This document shows positions 15,908-25,590 of a stretch of 64,000 nt of DNA, in pieces. The stretch lies in NCBI RefSeq assembly GCF_001705515.1, contig NZ_MDJS01000002.1, forward strand, positions 496,001 to 560,000, written 5' to 3'. This DNA comes from Mucilaginibacter sp. PPCGB 2223. Its GTDB lineage: Bacteria > Bacteroidota > Bacteroidia > Sphingobacteriales > Sphingobacteriaceae. The notes below the pieces were generated by a model that saw nothing but the letters and a program-made list of their open reading frames with translations, searched no databases and had not been told where the DNA came from. Positions within the stretch are counted from its first letter, which is position 1. Each line of letters begins with the position of its first letter. A program made the position numbers and the translations under genes.

Positions 15908-18139
15908 ATGTTACTTAAACCCTTACCGGCCTTAACCATTTTGCTGCTGGGCAGCGTAACTTTTGCCCAGCAAAAACCACTATCCGCCATCGATAAAAAG
16001 GTGGAAGCGCTTTTAGCCAAAATGACTTTGGATGAAAAAATCGGCCAATTGAACCAATACTCGGCCGACGGACTGGCTACCGGCCCGCTTACCGAAAACG
16101 GCAATAAATTTCAGCAGATAAAAGAAGGTAAAGTTGGCGCTATGCTCAACGTGCGCGGCGCTAAAGACACCCGCATGGTGCAGGGTTATGCCATGCAATC
16201 GCGCCTAAAAATACCGCTGCTATTCGGTTTGGATGTGATACACGGTTACCGAACCACCTTTCCAATCCCTTTGGCCGAAGCCGCGAGTTGGGATATGCGG
16301 GCCATCCAATCATCGGCGCGAGTATCGGCTACCGAGGCGGCGGCAGGCGGCATACACTGGACGTTTGCACCCATGGTGGACATCGCCCGCGACCCACGCT
16401 GGGGCCGGGTAATGGAGGGCGCCGGCGAGGACCCCTATTTAGGTTCGATGATAGCAGCGGCACGCGTTCATGGTTTCCAGGGTAATGGTTTAGGCAATCT
16501 GGATGCGGTAATGGCCTGCGTAAAGCACTTCGCGGCTTATGGCGCAGCCATCGGCGGGCGCGATTATAACACCGTCGATATCAGCGACCGTACCCTTTGG
16601 GAAACCTATTTGCCGCCGTTTAAAGCTGCCGCCGATGCAGGCGCGGCCACTTTCATGAACTCGTTTAACGAACTAAACGGCATACCCGCATCGGGCAACC
16701 GTTACCTGCAAACCGATATCCTGAAAGGCAAATGGCATTTCAAGGGCTTTATTGTGAGCGATTGGGGCTCCATAAGCGAGATGGTTGCCCATGGTTTTGC
16801 CAAAGACGGCAAACAAGCCGGCGAAGAAGCCATTAACGCCGGTAACGATATGGATATGGAAGGTCATAGCTATATCAATAACCTGGCGCAACTGGTTAAG
16901 GAAAAGAAAGTGCCAATGAGCCGTGTGGACGATGCCGTTCGCCGAATCCTACGTAAAAAATTTGAGATGGGCTTGTTCGACGATCCGTACCGCTTCAGCA
17001 ACGAGGATCGCGAAAGCAAGGTGCTGAACTTGGCGCCGAACCACGAAATAGCCCGCGATGTGGCCCGCAAAAGCATCGTACTGCTAAAAAACGACAACGA
17101 ACTGCTTCCCCTGTCAAAAAACCTGAAAAATATTGCCCTGATCGGTCCGCTGGCCAAGGCGGATAAAGATATGATGGGCTTTTGGTCGGTAATGTGGGAG
17201 AACGATCATTTGGTATCCTTGTACGAAGGCCTGCAAAATAAACTGGGTAACAATACCAACCTGCTTTATTCGCAAGGTTGCGATGTAACCGATACTTCCA
17301 AACGTGGCTTTGCCGAAGCCATCGCGGCAGCTAAACAAGCCGAAGTGGTGATCATGGCCGTTGGCGAGCATTTTGATATGAGCGGCGAGGCCAAAAGCCG
17401 GGCCAATATCCATATCCCCGGTATACAGGAAGACTTGGTAAAAGCCATTGTTGAGACCGGCAAGCCTGTAGTGGTATTAACCATGAGCGGCCGCCCCATG
17501 ATATTCAACTACACTGCCGACCATGCCAACGCCATTTTACAAACCTGGTGGCTGGGCAGCGAGGCAGGCAACGCCATTGCCGACGTACTGTTCGGCGATT
17601 ATAACCCATCGGGTAAACTGCCGATGTCATTTCCGCGCAGCGAAGGGCAGATCCCAGTTTACTATAATTACAAAAGTACAGGCAGGCCGTCGCAAAACGA
17701 TCTGGGCATCAACTACCGCTCGGGATATAACGACCTGCCCAACAGCCCGCGTTATGCCTTTGGTTATGGCTTAAGCTATACCACATTTGCCTTCAGCGAC
17801 CTGAAGCTCAGTAAGAACAAATTCAGCAAGAACGAAAGCACCACCGTAACCTGTACCATTAAAAATACCGGCCCATATGCCGGTGAAGAGGTGGTGCAAT
17901 TATACCTGCGCCAACTGGTTGGCACCGTAACCCGGCCGGTAAAAGAATTAAAAGGCTTCGAAAAAATATCCCTCAAACCCGGCGAAAGCAAAACGGTAAG
18001 CTTTGTCATCGGTAAGGAGCAATTATCATTTTACAACCAGCAAATGCAATGGGGCACCGAGCCCGGCGAGTTCAGGCTGATGATCGGCAACTCGAGCGAC
18101 CATATTTTGCTGCAGGACAAGTTTGAATTGGTTAACTGA
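15908..18139 (+). CDS. bglX: GH3 family beta-glucosidase, BglX-like
   Basis: A 743-residue periplasmic enzyme with a signal peptide ending near TFAQ. The GH3 N-terminal barrel contains the nucleophile Asp285 (GFIVSDWG), preceded by VKHFAAYG. The C-terminal alpha/beta sandwich has EAGNAIADVLFGDYNPSGKL, and a fibronectin-III-like domain follows from about residue 640. It would release glucose from imported oligosaccharides in the periplasm, the final step of the pathway encoded by this locus. It is the last gene of the operon and is followed by a clear terminator. Confidence 0.95.
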   Translation: MLLKPLPALTILLLGSVTFAQQKPLSAIDKKVEALLAKMTLDEKIGQLNQYSADGLATGPLTENGNKFQQIKEGKVGAMLNVRGAKDTRMVQGYAMQSRLKIPLLFGLDVIHGYRTTFPIPLAEAASWDMRAIQSSARVSATEAAAGGIHWTFAPMVDIARDPRWGRVMEGAGEDPYLGSMIAAARVHGFQGNGLGNLDAVMACVKHFAAYGAAIGGRDYNTVDISDRTLWETYLPPFKAAADAGAATFMNSFNELNGIPASGNRYLQTDILKGKWHFKGFIVSDWGSISEMVAHGFAKDGKQAGEEAINAGNDMDMEGHSYINNLAQLVKEKKVPMSRVDDAVRRILRKKFEMGLFDDPYRFSNEDRESKVLNLAPNHEIARDVARKSIVLLKNDNELLPLSKNLKNIALIGPLAKADKDMMGFWSVMWENDHLVSLYEGLQNKLGNNTNLLYSQGCDVTDTSKRGFAEAIAAAKQAEVVIMAVGEHFDMSGEAKSRANIHIPGIQEDLVKAIVETGKPVVVLTMSGRPMIFNYTADHANAILQTWWLGSEAGNAIADVLFGDYNPSGKLPMSFPRSEGQIPVYYNYKSTGRPSQNDLGINYRSGYNDLPNSPRYAFGYGLSYTTFAFSDLKLSKNKFSKNESTTVTCTIKNTGPYAGEEVVQLYLRQLVGTVTRPVKELKGFEKISLKPGESKTVSFVIGKEQLSFYNQQMQWGTEPGEFRLMIGNSSDHILLQDKFELVN

Positions 18140-18161
18140 CCGGTTTATTTGTTGATTGGTG

Positions 18162-18192
18162 GCGGCAGGCAGTGATGGCCTGCCGCTTTTTT
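18162..18192 (+). terminator. Rho-independent terminator after the GH3 gene
   Basis: GCGGCAGGC and GCCTGCCGC form a 9-bp GC-rich stem with a 7-nt loop, followed by six T. It closes the polysaccharide utilisation operon. Confidence 0.88.
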
Positions 18193-18247
18193 ATTTTACG
18201 AATATTAGTGTTTATTAATTTGTAACTTGCATAAAACCAATAGCCTT

Positions 18248-19048
18248 ATGGAAAGATACAGCAAACTATGGCGGGCTTTTTTTGCGCTTTCGCTGATGGC
18301 CATAGCCGTACAGCAATTAGTGGACGGTGGCTTTAAACCGGTTATTTTACCGCCGTCGCCGACATCGTTTGCAGGCTACACGGCCTGCCTGTGGCTGGTA
18401 AGTATCGTATTGATACTGGCCTGTGCGGCCATTCTGCTAAATATCCGGGCGCATTTGGTATCGGTTTATCTGGGCACGATGTTATTGCTGTTGCTGATTA
18501 TTTTCCACCTGCCCTGGCTATTATTTCCTCATATTCGTTTTTTTGGCGGCTGGGGTAATCCCTTTAAAATCATGGCTTATGCGGGCGGCGCTTTTGTGGT
18601 GGCTAAATCGGCCGCGCAAACGCCGGGGCATGTCAACCTGGTAAACTCCTGGTTAGAGAAACTGATACCATCCGGGCGTTGCCTGTTTGGGGTAACCATG
18701 ACGGCTTTCGGTATCATGCATTTTATGTATCCCACTTTTGTGGCTATGCTGGTACCTGCCTGGATACCAGGCCACACTTTCTGGACTTATTTTGCAGGTG
18801 TGGCGCTCATCATTTCGGGCCTGGCTATCATTTTTAATATCCAGCTACGCCTCGCGGCAAATTTGCTTGGTATTATGATCTTTATCTGGCTTATTGTATT
18901 ACATATACCCCGTGCTATAGCTTATCCGCACATGGAAAACGGTAATGAAATTACCAGCGTTTTCGAAGCGCTTGGCTTTAGCGGCATTGCCTTTTTAATA
19001 GCGGCAAACGGTAAGGACAATCAAAATCAATTGTCAGTGGTTAACTAA
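18248..19048 (+). CDS. DoxX-like integral membrane protein with duplicated four-helix halves
   Basis: A 266-residue protein with about eight hydrophobic helices in two similar halves. In the first half a helix ends IIFHLPWLLFPH (about residues 80-95). In the second half the matching place reads IVLHIPRAIAYPH (about 215-230), each after a LG/LGI membrane segment. This suggests an internal duplication of a DoxX-like four-helix unit. The ATG is used in preference to a TTG seven codons earlier. It ends 6 bp before the exporter gene, so the two are likely an operon. The function is unknown. Confidence 0.75.
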   Translation: MERYSKLWRAFFALSLMAIAVQQLVDGGFKPVILPPSPTSFAGYTACLWLVSIVLILACAAILLNIRAHLVSVYLGTMLLLLLIIFHLPWLLFPHIRFFGGWGNPFKIMAYAGGAFVVAKSAAQTPGHVNLVNSWLEKLIPSGRCLFGVTMTAFGIMHFMYPTFVAMLVPAWIPGHTFWTYFAGVALIISGLAIIFNIQLRLAANLLGIMIFIWLIVLHIPRAIAYPHMENGNEITSVFEALGFSGIAFLIAANGKDNQNQLSVVN

Positions 19049-19054
19049 TCAATT

Positions 19055-20593
19055 ATGGAAACAGTTGCGCTGAGCAGTAAAGCCGGAAAATGGATCATGA
19101 TCTCATCTATCCTGGCCTCATCCATGGCGTTTATTGACGGTACTGCCTTAAACGTGGTGTTGCCTGCCCTGCAAAAAAGTTTAAACGCCAGCGGTACCGA
19201 TCTCTTCTGGATATTGAATGCCTACCTGTTAATGCTGGCTGCCCTGATCCTGATCGGAGGCTCGCTGGGCGACCAGCTCGGACGTAAAAAGGTGTTTATG
19301 GTTGGCATCGCTATTTTCATCTGCGGGTCGGCGGCCTGCGGTTTTGCTCCCGGTGTTATTATGCTTATTGTCTTCAGAGCTTTACAGGGTATAGGCGGCG
19401 CGCTGATGATACCGGGCAGCCTGTCGCTCATTTCCTCCTCCATCAACGCGCAGGAACGGGGTAAGGCCATCGGCACCTGGTCGGCATTTACTACGGTAGT
19501 TACCATGGGCGGGCCGGTTTTGGGCGGCGCTTTCGCGGATGCCGGTTTGTGGCGTTATATCTTTTTCATCAATATCCCGATAGGTTTGATAGCTCTGTTG
19601 ATATTAGCTACCCGTGTTAACGAAAGCAAGGACGACAGCCCCGAACATCGCCTGGATTATCCCGGCGCCATAGCTATTGCTTTGGGCCTTGGGCTGCTTA
19701 CGTTTGGCTTTTTGCGTGTACCGGCTATTGGGTTTGATCATATACAGGCTTACGGTTCGGTTATTGCCGGGCTGTTGCTGCTGGTACTTTTTATCATGAT
19801 AGAAAAGCGCAGCAAGCACCCGATGATGCCGCTGTCGTTATTTAAAAGTTCCACCTTTACGGGAGCAAACCTGCTTACTTTCTTTTTATATGCCGGGCTT
19901 GGGGCAGGCATGCTCTTTATGGGATTGAATATGGTGCAGATACAAGGCTATACCCAATTGCAATCGGGCTTAACGTTTTTACCCTTTACCATCCTCATGA
20001 TCTCGATAGCGCGCTTTGCCGGTGCATTGGCCGATAAGCACGGGCCGCGGTTATTTTTGATTTGCGGACCGGCTATTGCCGGGCTTGGGTTGTTGTACCT
20101 GTCGTTCATCAAACAAACCCATGGCTCTGCCGATTACTGGACAACCTTTTTCCCCGGCATATTAATATTTGGCTTCGGCATGTCGGTTACTGTAGCTCCT
20201 TTAACTGCGGCAGTAATGGGCTCCGTAAGCGACCATTTCAGCGGGACGGCCTCGGGCATAAACAATGCCATGTCGCGCATATCGGGAGTGTTTGCCAATG
20301 CTATTTTCGGCGCTTTGGCCGTGTTGTTTTTCACTGGCGCTTTACAGAATGAGATCAAGGCGATGCCACTCAACGCGCAGCAGAAACGGGCCGTCGCACA
20401 ACAGGTGGTCAACTTAGGTAATGCTCACGCTCCGGCCGGCATCTCCGATAAGGGTAAAGCCCAGATCGAAACAGCCTATCACACCAGTTTCATCAGCGCC
20501 TATTCGAAAATAATGAAACTGAGTGCCGGCCTGGGTTTCCTCGGCGCTTTAATGGCCGTAGCTTTCATCCGCAACAGCGCGGTAAAAAAGTAA
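19055..20593 (+). CDS. MFS drug:H+ antiporter, DHA2 (EmrB/QacA-like) family
   Basis: A 512-residue major facilitator with about 14 transmembrane helices. DHA2 features are ALNVVLPALQKSL in helix 1, the motif A loop GSLGDQLGRKKVF and the motif C-like GGPVLGGAFADAGLWRYIF region. A long hydrophilic stretch (about 430-475) lies before the last helix, as in EmrB/QacA proteins. It probably exports a toxic compound by proton antiport. No periplasmic adaptor gene of the EmrA type is adjacent. Confidence 0.92.
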   Translation: METVALSSKAGKWIMISSILASSMAFIDGTALNVVLPALQKSLNASGTDLFWILNAYLLMLAALILIGGSLGDQLGRKKVFMVGIAIFICGSAACGFAPGVIMLIVFRALQGIGGALMIPGSLSLISSSINAQERGKAIGTWSAFTTVVTMGGPVLGGAFADAGLWRYIFFINIPIGLIALLILATRVNESKDDSPEHRLDYPGAIAIALGLGLLTFGFLRVPAIGFDHIQAYGSVIAGLLLLVLFIMIEKRSKHPMMPLSLFKSSTFTGANLLTFFLYAGLGAGMLFMGLNMVQIQGYTQLQSGLTFLPFTILMISIARFAGALADKHGPRLFLICGPAIAGLGLLYLSFIKQTHGSADYWTTFFPGILIFGFGMSVTVAPLTAAVMGSVSDHFSGTASGINNAMSRISGVFANAIFGALAVLFFTGALQNEIKAMPLNAQQKRAVAQQVVNLGNAHAPAGISDKGKAQIETAYHTSFISAYSKIMKLSAGLGFLGALMAVAFIRNSAVKK

Positions 20594-20602
20594 CCCTTTT
20601 AC

Positions 20603-20634
20603 AAAAAACCCGCCCGGCACGCCTGCCGGACGGG
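20603..20634 (-). terminator. terminator for the minus-strand TonB receptor, in a convergent interval
   Basis: On the minus strand CCCGTCCGGCA and TGCCGGGCGGG pair (one mismatch) around a 4-nt loop and are followed by TTTTTT. It lies about 90 bp past the receptor stop and 10 bp past the exporter stop, so it can serve both convergent genes. Confidence 0.8.
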
Positions 20635-20724
20635 GAACCATATAAACCAATTCTTAATTAATGTGCGGATTAAAATTAATGCACTGTAGAAATCATTTGC
20701 ACATTCACGCATTCGCACATCAAC

Positions 20725-23133
20725 TCAATTAACGCCATCATCATTCTGGATACCTTTTTTAGCTTTTTTCAGATTGTCTTTCAGCTTACCAAACCGGTAA
20801 TTCAGGCTGCAGTTAAACGAGCGGTAAAAGTTTTGCCGGGTGGTAAACTGGTCAAAATCGGGGCCAAAGAACTCACGCTGATAGTTACGAAACTGGGCAA
20901 AGGGGTTATTGGTAACGAAGGAGAACGAAAGCCTGTTCTTCACGATATCCTTACCCACGCTAAACGATGAGTTGATGTTCCAGTTGGAGGTACCCTGCAA
21001 ACTCAGGTCGGGGCCGCTCACATTCAGGGTAGCACCTAAACGCATGCCTGATGCAAAACGGTAATTGGTTGAAAGGTACCCGTTTTCCATAAAACCCTGG
21101 TTTTCGAGTGGCTGACCGCTTACTACAGCCACCACATGCCCGTGCGCAACGTTGGCATTGGCACTCAGGCTCCATTTTGGCGTGATATTGTAATTGACAT
21201 TAGAGCTAAAGGTAAATAACTGTGCCTTACCGGTGTTTTGCAGAATGTTGATCACGACATGGGTAGCCGGATCGTAAGTTACACCAGGCATGATGAGGTT
21301 GCGAAACCCGATATAACCCAGGTTAACGTTAAGCTGCACTTTTTTAGACGAGTTAAAACCTACCGAATAGCTGTTGGCCGTTGTAGGGTTCAAAGCCGGG
21401 TTGCCACCGCTATAAAAGTTGGGGTTTGAGCGGTCGACAAACGGATTGAGCTGATTAATGCCCGGCCTTTGTATGCGCTGCGAAAAACCAAAGTTTATGC
21501 CGGTATTGTTTTTAAATTTCCGGTTAACCGAGATCGAAGGAACAACATTGAAGTATGTACGGCTGATACCTGCACCGTTAAAATCAGTTTCCTCTATACG
21601 GATGCCGCCTTTAAAATCCCAGTCTTTCAGGGTGTACTGGTAACTGTTGTAAGCACCATAAATATTTTGGGTATTATCAAACAGGTTTGAGCGTAACGGA
21701 TCAGTAACAAACTCACCGCTGCCGCTTTGCGACAGGTACTCAAAATCGCTGTTGTTATTACGCCATATGGCCTTCACGCCCACATCCATCGTTAACTTTT
21801 TACTGAAAGGGTGGGTGTAATCAACCTGCAGTGTCTGCTCTTTTGATAGTGCATCATTATTTTGGTGGTAGTTGGGCTGTGTATAGTTCACTGGATTGAT
21901 TACCAGTAAATTACTGTACGTTATATCTTCGGAGCGCAGGTAGCGGTACGAAAACGTGAGCAGTTGGATTTTACTATGCTTAAAGCCCAATTGGTAATTG
22001 ATAGCCGCATCCATACCATGCCCGTTGCCGTTGCTGATGTTGCCCAGGTTGTAACCCTGCAAAACCCCTGTACTTCCGGTAAGCAACGATGACTGATCGC
22101 TGGTGCGGTATGAACTGTTGCCGTTGATATTAAAGTTGCCCGCTATGAGGTTCAGCGTATCGATCTCATAGCTCAGTTCGGTGCCAAAATAACCGCTTCG
22201 GCTGTCGGACGATTGTGACCCGTTTTGCAAAAGGTTGGTTGGGTCTGTCCCCGTGGTCAGGCGGTTCAGCGAATTGCCGGCCTCGGGCGAGTTGTAAGTG
22301 TTGCCGCCGCTTTGTACAAACAGGCCAAACTTGCCCTGCTTTAGCGTTAAGCTGCCGCCCAGGCCCGGGCCGCCAACAGGGAAACGCCCGCTGATGTTAA
22401 CCGAACCGTTATAGCCGTTGTCGATAGTTTTATGGGTAACGATATTGATGATACCCACAAGGCCTTCGGCATCGTATTTGGCCGGCGGCGTGGTGATCAC
22501 CTCGATACGATCGATACTCGAGGCGGGCATCGCACGTAAAACATCTTTGGGATTACGCGCCACCATGCTCGATGGTTTGCCGTTGATGAGTATCTTATAG
22601 TTATCGTTACCTTTTAGCTTAATGTTATCATCCCCGTCCAGCGAAAGCATCGGTACTTTGCGCATCATCTCAAGCACGCTGTAAACCTTACTCTCGGGGT
22701 CGGCCTGGAGGTCGTAAACCAAACGGTCGGCCTGCTGGCTTACCACGGGCTTATCGGCATTGATGTTAACCGCTTTAAGCTGTTTGCTGTTGGGGGTAAA
22801 AGCTATGCCGCCCAGATCAACAATTTTTGACGGATTATCGGTAAGCTCAACGGGTACCTGCCTGGTTACATAACCTACACTTACCAAAACCAGGTTGTAT
22901 TTGCCGGGAGTAAGCTTTTCGAAAATAAAGTTACCATTGGTTTTGGTGAGGGTTGATTTAACAGGCTGCTTAGCCGCGTTTTTTAAGGTGAGTGTTGCAA
23001 ATTCTACCGGCTTATGCGATACCGAATCGGTAACGGAGCCTTTAAGTGATAACGCGCCCGACGTGGTTTGCGCTACTGACGGCAGGAGCCATATGGCTGC
23101 TATGAGTGATAAGAGTGTAGATCGTATTTTCAT
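20725..23133 (-). CDS. TonB-dependent receptor / outer-membrane beta-barrel protein
   Basis: An 802-residue outer-membrane protein. The chosen ATG gives a signal peptide ending near SVAQ. A carboxypeptidase-regulatory-like domain follows (about 25-105: LKGSVTDSVSHKPVEFATLT), then a plug with KLKGNDNYKILINGKPSS and SIDRIEVITTPPAKYDAEG, then a long barrel ending in an Asn/Lys-rich tail. It belongs to the OMP_b-brl_3-type receptors, which are usually stand-alone and lack a SusD partner; none is adjacent here. The LytTR two-component genes lie just upstream on the same strand. A direct repeat 63 nt ahead of the start is shared with that operon, so control by the adjacent regulator is likely. Confidence 0.9.
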   Translation of the reverse strand: MKIRSTLLSLIAAIWLLPSVAQTTSGALSLKGSVTDSVSHKPVEFATLTLKNAAKQPVKSTLTKTNGNFIFEKLTPGKYNLVLVSVGYVTRQVPVELTDNPSKIVDLGGIAFTPNSKQLKAVNINADKPVVSQQADRLVYDLQADPESKVYSVLEMMRKVPMLSLDGDDNIKLKGNDNYKILINGKPSSMVARNPKDVLRAMPASSIDRIEVITTPPAKYDAEGLVGIINIVTHKTIDNGYNGSVNISGRFPVGGPGLGGSLTLKQGKFGLFVQSGGNTYNSPEAGNSLNRLTTGTDPTNLLQNGSQSSDSRSGYFGTELSYEIDTLNLIAGNFNINGNSSYRTSDQSSLLTGSTGVLQGYNLGNISNGNGHGMDAAINYQLGFKHSKIQLLTFSYRYLRSEDITYSNLLVINPVNYTQPNYHQNNDALSKEQTLQVDYTHPFSKKLTMDVGVKAIWRNNNSDFEYLSQSGSGEFVTDPLRSNLFDNTQNIYGAYNSYQYTLKDWDFKGGIRIEETDFNGAGISRTYFNVVPSISVNRKFKNNTGINFGFSQRIQRPGINQLNPFVDRSNPNFYSGGNPALNPTTANSYSVGFNSSKKVQLNVNLGYIGFRNLIMPGVTYDPATHVVINILQNTGKAQLFTFSSNVNYNITPKWSLSANANVAHGHVVAVVSGQPLENQGFMENGYLSTNYRFASGMRLGATLNVSGPDLSLQGTSNWNINSSFSVGKDIVKNRLSFSFVTNNPFAQFRNYQREFFGPDFDQFTTRQNFYRSFNCSLNYRFGKLKDNLKKAKKGIQNDDGVN

Positions 23134-23195
23134 GATTTGATTGTGCTTGATTTTCGAAACAATATTATCGCGAAGCACAGCCGGTATCAATAAAA

Positions 23196-23225
23196 TGGGA
23201 TGAATGTAGGTTATGGTGGGATGAA
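23196..23225. promoter_or_regulatory. predicted LytTR-type operator upstream of the TonB receptor
   Basis: TGGGATGAA occurs twice (23196-23204 and 23217-23225) with exactly 12 nt between copies, a 21-bp period of two helical turns. Paired 9-bp direct repeats with 12-13 nt spacers are the usual form of LytTR binding sites. The same arrangement stands upstream of the neighbouring kinase-regulator operon. Confidence 0.7.
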
Positions 23226-23329
23226 AATAGTCCGGAGTCGTAAGTCTTGAGTCGGAATTAAGACAAGAGATTGATTGATAGGCTTCTTTATTGAGAAGCG
23301 AACTATGAAGGGGATTTGAAGATGAACTT

Positions 23330-24010
23330 TTACCGCAGAGCCTGCAAAGCCGTTATATACGATTGCCCAACAGGCAGCACATCGCCGTTTTGCATGGTTA
23401 CCTGGTGCCGTTCTATCTTTTCGATCCTGTTTACGGCGGCTATAAACGATCGGTGTATGCGGATAAAACCTCCATCGGGCAGTATGCTATCACATTCGGT
23501 GATCGTCATGCGCGAGAGCACCCGTTTATCATTTAAAACAAAGGTTACGTAGTTGCCGGTAGCTTCCAGGTAGTGTAACTCGGTAAAGGGTATCCGCACC
23601 TGGTCGTATCCCGTTTTAACAAACACATGGTCTTTACCTTTGGCGGTATTGCGCAGGTTAAATAACTCGTAAGCTTTATTACAGCCTTTAATAAAGCGGG
23701 CCAGCGAGAACGGCTTTAACAGGTAATCAACCGCATCCAGCTCAAAGCTGCTGACGGCATGTTCGGAGTAAGCCGTGGTGAAGATCACCATCGGTTTTTT
23801 GTTGAGGCTATTATAAAAATCCAATCCCGAAATATCGGGCATCTTAATATCCAGAAAGATCAGGTCGATAGGTTCATGCTGCAGGTATTCCATCGCTTTA
23901 AAGGCATCGGTAAACTCGGAGCAAAGCTCCACAAAGGTCACCTTCGCTGCGTGCGACCTGATCACGGCCAGGGCCATCGGTTCATCATCTATAGCAATGG
24001 CTTTTAACAT
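23330..24010 (-). CDS. LytTR-family response regulator
   Basis: A 226-residue two-component regulator. The receiver domain (1-115) carries the acidic pocket Asp8-Asp9, the phosphorylation site Asp54 (IFLDIKMP) and Lys in LLKPF. The C-terminal LytTR DNA-binding domain (about 128-226) has VFVKTGYDQVRIPFTELHYL and FIRIHRSFIAAVNRI. The ATG 4 bp after the kinase stop is chosen; the frame extends further into the kinase gene without a better start. It forms an operon with the kinase and probably binds the TGGGATGAA repeats upstream of that operon and of the TonB receptor. Confidence 0.93.
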   Translation of the reverse strand: MLKAIAIDDEPMALAVIRSHAAKVTFVELCSEFTDAFKAMEYLQHEPIDLIFLDIKMPDISGLDFYNSLNKKPMVIFTTAYSEHAVSSFELDAVDYLLKPFSLARFIKGCNKAYELFNLRNTAKGKDHVFVKTGYDQVRIPFTELHYLEATGNYVTFVLNDKRVLSRMTITECDSILPDGGFIRIHRSFIAAVNRIEKIERHQVTMQNGDVLPVGQSYITALQALR

Positions 24011-24014
24011 ATCA

Positions 24015-25547
24015 CTAATTTGCCGGTTTTGTGGCCGGCTGGGTTGAAAGCTGTAAAGTAAGGTGCACAAAAAACTCGCTTGCCGTTTCGCGGATGATCA
24101 GCTCATGCCGTTTAGGGTAAACCAACTCGAGCCGCTGCTTTAAATTATTTAAACCAATGCCGCTATGACCCTTTTCGGGATCGTTATCCGGCTTGATATG
24201 GATGCTGTTACTCACATCGAAATATAAGGTATTTCCTTTGATATCGAGCACCATTTTAATGTACGATGATTCGCGCAGGCTGATGCCGTGCTTAAAGGCA
24301 TTCTCAACAAAGGGTATGAGCAGCATCGGCGTGATCTGCAAACTGCCGATGTAACGCGGGATCTCGTTTTGTATCACAATATCGGGCGAGGTTTGTGTGC
24401 GCAACTGCTGCAGTGCAATAAAATGGTGCAGGTAGTCTATCTCCCGCGAAAGCGAAATGCTCTGCTGCATATTTTCGTGCAGCATAAAACGCATCATATC
24501 GCCCAATTGCTGTATGCCTTCGCTGGTGCGTTCGGCATTCTCCTGTAGAGCTGTCCCGTAAAGGGTATTCAAGGCGTTGAACAAAAAATGCGGGTTTATT
24601 TGTGCCTGCAACATGGTATAGCTGGCTGCCGAGCGCCCCAGATCGGTTTTTAGCTTATACAATTCGGCGTTCGATGCCAGCCTGCGTTTGTAAACCTGCC
24701 AGCTTATGGGCGCCACAACGAGTATCTGCAATGCCGAACTCAACATAATAGTGGGCAGTGTAATATTATGCCCCATAGGGCCGGTAGCTATCGAGATTAA
24801 AACCGACGACAGCAATACAATCAGCACAATACGCCCCATGTAATGTTTAAAACCCTGCCGCTTGCGGCTAATTTCGGGAATGATCCAATAGGCCGAACTC
24901 CAGTATATACCGATAGCCAGCAATACGGCTGCCCCCCATAAAGCTATGAAAGCAATGTTGGCATTGGTGCTGATGAGCAGGAACAATACCACCAGCCACC
25001 CGATAAACGCGATAATGGATTCGCGGCTCACCTGGTAATGTTCGGGCCCAACTTTTTTCAGGTCATCGAGCAGATGAACAGATATGAATTTGATGCCCGT
25101 ATAAAAACCAAACATCATCAATACCCACAGCGTTTGCATCAGCGAGCGGTTGAACACCAGTTTGCTGAAATAAAATGGAGTACGATGGAATTTCATCAAT
25201 CCGGGCTCGAGGTAGGTATCGGTAACGGCATAGGTAATACCCAGCAACATCACCAGCGCTATGGCCGATACAGTGTATAAAGAGATATTCTGCCTTTTGG
25301 CCAGTGCCGGCCATACCCTGAAATTGAACAGCAGAAAAACGACGTACAACATGGTGTACCGGCATATGCGCGAAAAAAGCGCAGCAACGCCGCTAACGGC
25401 AGTATACTGGCCGTAATACGTTCCGCGGTAAGCAGGGCCATAATTAACCTGCGTTATCAGGATAAATACCGAAAATACATACAGGGCTGTTGAGGCCCAA
25501 AATTCGATAGCGTTAAGGTCTAAGGGGTTTCGCTTCAGTTCCTTCAT
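24015..25547 (-). CDS. LytS-type sensor histidine kinase (His_kinase family PF06580)
   Basis: A 510-residue membrane kinase. About seven hydrophobic helices fill residues 15-285, with no recognisable periplasmic sensor domain. The His_kinase domain follows, with the phospho-acceptor His320 (QINPHFLFNALN), then an ATP-binding domain with the N box PFVENAFKHGI and a G box GHSGIGLNNLKQRL. It is the partner of the LytTR regulator 4 bp downstream. The start is the ATG one codon inside a TTG-initiated frame. A TGGGATGAA-type direct repeat stands 44 nt upstream, which suggests autoregulation. Confidence 0.92.
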   Translation of the reverse strand: MKELKRNPLDLNAIEFWASTALYVFSVFILITQVNYGPAYRGTYYGQYTAVSGVAALFSRICRYTMLYVVFLLFNFRVWPALAKRQNISLYTVSAIALVMLLGITYAVTDTYLEPGLMKFHRTPFYFSKLVFNRSLMQTLWVLMMFGFYTGIKFISVHLLDDLKKVGPEHYQVSRESIIAFIGWLVVLFLLISTNANIAFIALWGAAVLLAIGIYWSSAYWIIPEISRKRQGFKHYMGRIVLIVLLSSVLISIATGPMGHNITLPTIMLSSALQILVVAPISWQVYKRRLASNAELYKLKTDLGRSAASYTMLQAQINPHFLFNALNTLYGTALQENAERTSEGIQQLGDMMRFMLHENMQQSISLSREIDYLHHFIALQQLRTQTSPDIVIQNEIPRYIGSLQITPMLLIPFVENAFKHGISLRESSYIKMVLDIKGNTLYFDVSNSIHIKPDNDPEKGHSGIGLNNLKQRLELVYPKRHELIIRETASEFFVHLTLQLSTQPATKPAN

Positions 25548-25590
25548 CAATACGCAATATTATGGGATATAATGAAGGTACTGAAATTAA

